From Sphingomonas sp. (GTDB lineage Bacteria; Pseudomonadota; Alphaproteobacteria; Sphingomonadales; Sphingomonadaceae), in contig JACCSV010000128.1 in NCBI GenBank assembly GCA_013812805.1, positions 1-9,321 of the forward strand: 9,321 bases of DNA, read 5' to 3'. The notes beneath the pieces are model-generated. The model made no database searches. It had not been told where the DNA came from and saw nothing but the letters and a program-made list of their open reading frames with translations. Shown one piece after another: positions 6,191 through 9,321 of the stretch (positions are counted from its first letter, which is position 1; each line of letters begins with the position of its first letter). The position numbers and the translations under genes are program-made.

Positions 6191-6641
6191 ACACTTTCTC
6201 GATCCGTTCGTGGCGCTCCTGCGCCTCCAGCGTCATCGTCGCCACCGGCCGCGCTTCGAGCCGGGCCAGCGAGATCGGCTCACCGGTCACTTCGCAATAA
6301 CCGTATTCGCCTTCGTAAAGACGCCGGATGGCGCTTTCGATCTTGGCGATCAGCTTACGCTGGCGGTCGCGGGTGCGAAGCTCGATCGCCCAGTCGGTCT
6401 CGCTCGACGCGCGGTCGGCGACATCGGGCTCGCGGAACGAATCCACCTGCAACTGCGCCATCGTCGCACGCGATTCCTCGACGATATCATCTTTCCATCC
6501 CCGCAGCTTTCTGAGGAAGTAAGCGCGATGCATGTCGCACATGAATTCATCGCTGTCGGATGGGCGATACCCCTCCGCGACAATGATACGATCGAACGGT
6601 ACCGGCTGATTGCCGTATAGGTCGACTAAAGCGGTCGCCAT
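6177..6641 (-). CDS. dksA: DksA-type RNA polymerase-binding regulator, single-cysteine form
   Basis: A 154-residue DksA/TraR protein. DksA binds in the RNA polymerase secondary channel and acts with ppGpp to retune transcription during starvation. The coiled-coil tip residues are kept: D73, D76 and A78 (DVADRA), equivalent to D71/D74/A76 of Escherichia coli. WAIELRTRDRQRKLIAKIESAI forms the second coiled-coil strand. The zinc-finger region GYCEVTGEPISLARLEARP has only one of the four classic cysteines (C116). The others are T119, T137 and A140, as expected for alphaproteobacterial DksA. The C-terminus QERHERIEKVSRDD is typical. ATG 6641 has a strong GGGGAGG just upstream. Upstream ATGs at 6659 and 6725 lack a proper ribosome binding site. 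A sigma-70-like promoter at 6798-6826 would give a leader of about 150 bases. Confidence 0.92.
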   Translation of the reverse strand: MATALVDLYGNQPVPFDRIIVAEGYRPSDSDEFMCDMHRAYFLRKLRGWKDDIVEESRATMAQLQVDSFREPDVADRASSETDWAIELRTRDRQRKLIAKIESAIRRLYEGEYGYCEVTGEPISLARLEARPVATMTLEAQERHERIEKVSRDD

Positions 6642-6752
6642 AACACCTCCCCAACTCATTCCACCGCGGCGCTTTGCCGCAAAGTGGAAGTCCGTGCGCC
6701 CGCCGCCTGCTGCAGCCGGGGCCACCGGTGCAGCCGGAGGCGAATTCGACCA

Positions 6753-6779
6753 GCTTTTTCGCGACTTAAGCGGAAAAGC
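6753..6779. repeat. 27-base hairpin in the dksA leader region
   Basis: GCTTTTTCGC (6753-6762) pairs with GCGGAAAAGC (6770-6779) over ten positions, with one G-U wobble and the 7-base loop GACTTAA. It is not followed by a T-run on either strand, so a simple intrinsic terminator is unlikely. It may be a leader RNA structure or a protein-binding palindrome. Confidence 0.5.
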
Positions 6780-6797
6780 GGGTCATCCCCACTGGCG

Positions 6798-6826
6798 CCT
6801 ATAATTAGCGGTGAGTCGCATCACAA
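6798..6826 (-). promoter_or_regulatory. Candidate sigma-70 promoter of dksA
   Basis: Read on the minus strand, TTGTGA (6826-6821) lies 17 bases upstream of TATAGG (6803-6798). Each hexamer matches four of six consensus positions and the spacing is ideal. Transcription would start near 6790, about 150 bases before the dksA ATG. The perfect TATAAT on the opposite strand at 6800-6805 has no matching -35. Confidence 0.4.
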
Positions 6827-6900
6827 GCACCGTCGGAGAGGCTTGCGATTAATCCGGAAGCTGTTGCGAATATGGCGCATTTCGGTCTTGCACAGCCACT

Positions 6901-6920
6901 GGTTGCAGACCCGGTTGCAG
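6901..6920. repeat. Tandem GGTTGCAG direct repeat upstream of surE
   Basis: GGTTGCAG occurs at 6901-6908 and again at 6913-6920, a 12-base period, ending 34 bases before the surE ATG. It could be a regulator binding site. Chance cannot be excluded. Confidence 0.35.
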
Positions 6921-6954
6921 CGCTCAGCTGGCTACCGCATAGCCGCTTTCGGAA

Positions 6955-7728
6955 ATGCGCATTCTCCTGACCAACGACGACGGCATCAACGCCCGCGGAC
7001 TCGACCTGTTGGAGACCGTCGCGCGCAGCTTCTCGGATGACATCTGGGTTGTGGCCCCAACCGAAGAACAGTCCGGTGCCGGCCATTCGCTGACGCTCAG
7101 CCAGCCGGTCCGGGTCCGCCGCCATGACGACCGCCGTTTCTCGGTTACCGGCACGCCCACGGACGCGGTGATGCTGGCCCTCGCGCACATCATGAAGGAT
7201 GCGCCGCCCGACCTCATCCTCTCGGGCATCAACCGCGGCGCCAACCTTGCCGAGGACGTGACCTATTCGGGGACAGTCTCGGCCGCCATGGAAGGCGCCC
7301 TCGCCGGCGTCCGCTCGATCGCGTTGAGCCAGAGCTATTCGCGCGAAGGGATGGGCGACACGGTGCCGTTCGCCGCCGCCGAAGCCTGGGCCGAACGTGT
7401 GCTTGCGCCGCTGACGACGTTCGAAACGCTGCCCGGGACGCTGATCAACATAAACTTCCCGGCGCTGCCGCCCGATCAGATCGCCGGGGTGCGGGTGTGC
7501 CGCCAGGGCATCCGCGACTACGGCCGGCTTCGGATCGTCCAGCGCAAGGACCCTCGCGGCTACGAATATTTCTGGTTCGGCCTGGCCCCGATGGTGCAGA
7601 CCCCGGGCCACTCGACCGACCTCGAAGCCATTGCCGACGGGTTCGTGTCGGTCACTCCGCTCCACCTCGACCTCACCCACGACGCGTCGCTGGCAACTCT
7701 GGCCGATCGAATCCAGGCGGGTAGTTGA
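6955..7728 (+). CDS. surE: 5'/3'-nucleotidase SurE
   Basis: A 257-residue protein of the usual SurE length. SurE is a metal-dependent phosphatase that removes phosphate from nucleoside 5'- and 3'-monophosphates and from short polyphosphate, and it helps stationary-phase survival. The N-terminal metal site D8-D9 is in MRILLTNDDGINARG. S40 lies in EEQSGAGHSLTL, and N93 in SGINRGANLAEDVTYSGTVS completes the metal and active site. GTPTDAV (66-72) and the C-terminal VSVTPLHLDLTHD are also typical. ATG 6955 begins exactly at the conserved first strand. GGAA directly before it is too close to be a good ribosome binding site. The gene is divergent from dksA. Many proteobacteria keep surE next to serS or pcm, and neither is next to it here. 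The receptor gene begins within 50 bases downstream. Confidence 0.95.
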   Translation: MRILLTNDDGINARGLDLLETVARSFSDDIWVVAPTEEQSGAGHSLTLSQPVRVRRHDDRRFSVTGTPTDAVMLALAHIMKDAPPDLILSGINRGANLAEDVTYSGTVSAAMEGALAGVRSIALSQSYSREGMGDTVPFAAAEAWAERVLAPLTTFETLPGTLININFPALPPDQIAGVRVCRQGIRDYGRLRIVQRKDPRGYEYFWFGLAPMVQTPGHSTDLEAIADGFVSVTPLHLDLTHDASLATLADRIQAGS

Positions 7729-7733
7729 CGTGG

Positions 7734-7781
7734 ATGCGGTGGGGCTTGGCGCTGGAAGCTGTCGCGGGTTTGAGCGAATGA
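7734..7781 (+). other. 15-codon mini-ORF overlapping the receptor start (possible leader or displaced signal peptide)
   Basis: ATG 7734 opens a 15-codon frame, MRWGLALEAVAGLSE, whose TGA (7779-7781) overlaps the receptor ATG at 7778 in an ATGA arrangement. The basic-then-hydrophobic makeup resembles the start of a signal peptide, which the receptor lacks in its own frame. It has no strong ribosome binding site. It may be a coupled leader peptide, the remains of a frameshifted signal peptide, or chance. Confidence 0.3.
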
Positions 7782-9321
7782 ACGCAGGTGGTGACCTCAT
7801 CGTCGTCGCTGCGCAGAACGACACCTCAAAGGACTCTGTGCAAGCGACCCCGCCGCCCGAACCGCCGCCGCCGATCGTGGTTACGGCTCCAGCGCTGCCA
7901 GACCCGTCGGTCGAGCGAGCCTATAGCATCGTCGTGCTCGGCGCCGAGCGGCTCGAGAATGCGCCGACGACCCAGCTCGACCAATTGCTCAAGCAGGTAT
8001 CAGGGCTCCAGCTGTTCCGTCGCTCGGACGCGCGGAGCTCGCACCCGACCAGCCAGGGCGTCACCTTGCGCGGCCTTGGCGGCAATGCCTCGAGCCGGGC
8101 GCTGCTGATGCTTGACGGAGTGCCGCAGACGGACCCGTTCGGCGGCTGGGCCAACTGGCCGGCTTATGATCCTGCGAGCATCGCCGAAGTTCGCGTGATC
8201 CGCGGCGGGGGCAGCGTCGCCAGTGGCCCCGGGGCGCTTGCCGGCGTGATCGAGATGCGCAGCCGGCTGGACCGCGGAGTTGCGGCGACTGCGGAAGCGG
8301 GCAGCCGGAAATCGCTGGAAGGACGGCTGGTGACTGGCGTCGCGTTTGGCGGTGGGACACTGGGGCTATCGGCACGAGCAGGCCGAGGCGATGGCTTCAC
8401 GCCCGTGACCGCCGGGACCCGCGGCCCGGCCGACCGCGACGCACCCTATGAGGAAGCGAGCTTTCGCAGCTTTTGGACTGCGCCGCTCGACCTTTCCACC
8501 GACATCCAGCTGGGTGCGCTCGGCTTCACCGACCGGCGAGAGCGGGGCCTCGCCTTCACCGGCAATCGCACTGATGGCGCCGACGCATCCGTCCGGCTGG
8601 TCGGGCTGAGCCCCTGGCAGTGGACGGCGCTAGCCTACGGCCAAACGCGCAAGCTTCGCAGCAGCTTCGCCAGCGTCAGCGACAGGCGGTTGTCGGCAAG
8701 CCGCGTCGCGCTGCAGGATTCGGTGCCCTCCAATGCTGTCGGCGCAAGCTTTGAGCTGCGGCCGCCGCTTGGCGACACGCTAGCGCTGCGCCTGGGCGGC
8801 GACATGCGGCGTACCGAAGGCGAGTCGCGCGAGCTCTATTTCTTCATCGATGGCGAGCCGAGTCGTCGCCGCCGAGCCGGCGGGCGGACCCTGACCGCCG
8901 GCCTGTTCGGTGAAGCCACTGCGACGCTTGGCGCCGTCACCCTGAGCGGGGGGGCGCGGTTCGACAGCTGGCGGATCCGGAGCGGCGAACTGGTCGAGCA
9001 GGCGATCGCCTCCGCCGACGTGCTTAAAGACGAGCGATATCCCGGCCGCGGCGGCGGGCTCACGACGGCGCGGGTGAGCGGCGTTGTCGATGTCGCCGGC
9101 GGGCTCAGCTTCACTTCCGCGGCGTATATGGGCTGGCGATTGCCGACTCTGAACGAGCTGTTCCGACCGTTCCGCGCCGGGGCCGCCGCCACCGCCGCCA
9201 ATCCTTCGCTCGAGCCAGAGCGGCTGGCCGGAGTCGAGATTGGCGCCCGCTACGTCCGCGGCGGTGTCTCATTGTCCGGCACGGCGTTTGCCAATCGGCT
9301 CGAGGATTCGATCGCCAATGT
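7778..9321 (+). CDS. TonB-dependent outer-membrane receptor (partial, 3' end outside window)
   Basis: An open frame of at least 514 codons without a stop up to the right edge. The order is: a short start (MNAGGDLIVVAAQND), a proline-rich stretch (PPPEPPPP) and a TonB-box-like IVVTA; then a plug domain with TTQLDQLLKQVSGLQLFRR, QGVTLRGLGGNASSRALL, MLDGVPQTDPFGGWANW and IAEVRVIRGGGSVASGPGAL; then a beta-barrel with alternating strands and tight turns, including WRLPTLNELFRPF and NPSLEPERLAGVEIGARY, the usual late-barrel motifs. Such receptors take up ferric siderophores, vitamin B12 or other ligands across the outer membrane, powered by TonB-ExbBD. The ligand cannot be told from sequence. No clear signal peptide is visible in frame, whether from ATG 7778 or from the in-frame GTG 7730. 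This is unusual for an outer-membrane protein and makes the start uncertain. Confidence 0.88.
   Translation, partial: MNAGGDLIVVAAQNDTSKDSVQATPPPEPPPPIVVTAPALPDPSVERAYSIVVLGAERLENAPTTQLDQLLKQVSGLQLFRRSDARSSHPTSQGVTLRGLGGNASSRALLMLDGVPQTDPFGGWANWPAYDPASIAEVRVIRGGGSVASGPGALAGVIEMRSRLDRGVAATAEAGSRKSLEGRLVTGVAFGGGTLGLSARAGRGDGFTPVTAGTRGPADRDAPYEEASFRSFWTAPLDLSTDIQLGALGFTDRRERGLAFTGNRTDGADASVRLVGLSPWQWTALAYGQTRKLRSSFASVSDRRLSASRVALQDSVPSNAVGASFELRPPLGDTLALRLGGDMRRTEGESRELYFFIDGEPSRRRRAGGRTLTAGLFGEATATLGAVTLSGGARFDSWRIRSGELVEQAIASADVLKDERYPGRGGGLTTARVSGVVDVAGGLSFTSAAYMGWRLPTLNELFRPFRAGAAATAANPSLEPERLAGVEIGARYVRGGVSLSGTAFANRLEDSIAN

Larger units (their letters stand above)
6642..6954. other. Non-coding intergenic region dksA / surE
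   Basis: This 313-base gap separates the divergent dksA and surE genes. It holds a plausible minus-strand promoter for dksA, a 10-bp hairpin within the predicted dksA leader, and a tandem GGTTGCAG repeat just before surE. A small inverted repeat, CTTTG (6672-6676) and CAAAG (6680-6684), and a repeated GCAGCCGG (6713-6720 and 6730-6737) also lie here. I see no tRNA, no convincing gene and no clear surE promoter. Confidence 0.6.

Noticed and set aside
6800..6805. Perfect TATAAT on the plus strand, possible surE promoter
   Set aside because: No acceptable -35 exists at 16-18 bases upstream (the sequence is GCGGG-rich), and the surE start is 150 bases away. The same AT-rich spot is better explained as part of the minus-strand dksA promoter.
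6872..6970. 32-codon frame (MAHFGLAQPLVADPVA...) running into the start of surE
   Set aside because: Its composition is protein-like, but it has no ribosome binding site, it would overlap surE by 16 bases, and I recognise no relative.
6805..7824. Minus-strand open frame (339 codons) antisense to surE
   Set aside because: It covers the whole of the secure surE gene and the dksA/surE gap, and shows no family motif.
1..9321. Mobile element, prophage, CRISPR array or toxin-antitoxin module
   Set aside because: I saw no transposase, integrase, terminal inverted repeats, regularly spaced repeats or paired small toxin/antitoxin genes. Composition is uniform across the window.

Overview
The window looks like chromosomal core-genome DNA from a GC-rich alphaproteobacterium, most likely in or near the Sphingomonadales. 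The main pointers are a 40-residue aa3-type cytochrome oxidase subunit IV beside pntAA, an RcdA/DUF1465 protein, a DksA with only one of the four zinc-finger cysteines, and a TonB-dependent receptor with a proline-rich N-terminus. The lineage is inferred from gene families, not from any rRNA marker. I see no tRNA, rRNA, CRISPR array, insertion sequence, phage gene or integrase, and codon use looks even throughout.

Left part (1-5269). A response-regulator gene runs off the left edge on the minus strand. Divergent from it is a compact plus-strand series: cytochrome oxidase subunit IV (304-426), transhydrogenase subunit PntAA (437-1591), a DauA-like FAD oxidoreductase (about 1588-2727), a secreted CAP-domain protein (2753-3253), a UDP-glucuronate 4-epimerase-like enzyme (3312-4310) and a nitronate monooxygenase-like enzyme (4307-5269). 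Spacing is tight, with overlaps at 1588-1591 and 4307-4310, so much of the series may be co-transcribed, although the functions do not form one pathway. The usual partners of PntAA (PntAB and PntB) are not next to it.

Middle part (5266-6641). The minus-strand rcdA-like gene meets the nitronate monooxygenase gene tail to tail, with the stop codons overlapping. Divergent from rcdA is a 54-residue YdcH/DUF465 gene. It converges on a minus-strand dksA, with a GC-rich inverted repeat in the 31-base gap. RcdA is a ClpXP adaptor for CtrA degradation in Caulobacter and DksA is a stringent-response factor, so growth and cell-cycle control genes are grouped here.

Right part (6642-9321). A 313-base non-coding stretch carries a plausible dksA promoter, a 10-bp hairpin inside the predicted dksA leader and a 12-base-period direct repeat just before surE. 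surE (6955-7728) is followed by the 5' part of a TonB-dependent receptor gene that runs off the right edge. That receptor has no recognisable signal peptide in frame. A 15-codon mini-ORF encoding a hydrophobic stretch overlaps its start codon by ATGA, which suggests either a coupled leader or a frameshifted signal peptide.

I found no convincing new multi-gene system. The points most worth checking are the orphan pntAA, the altered active site of the DauA-like enzyme, the receptor N-terminus and the dksA leader hairpin.
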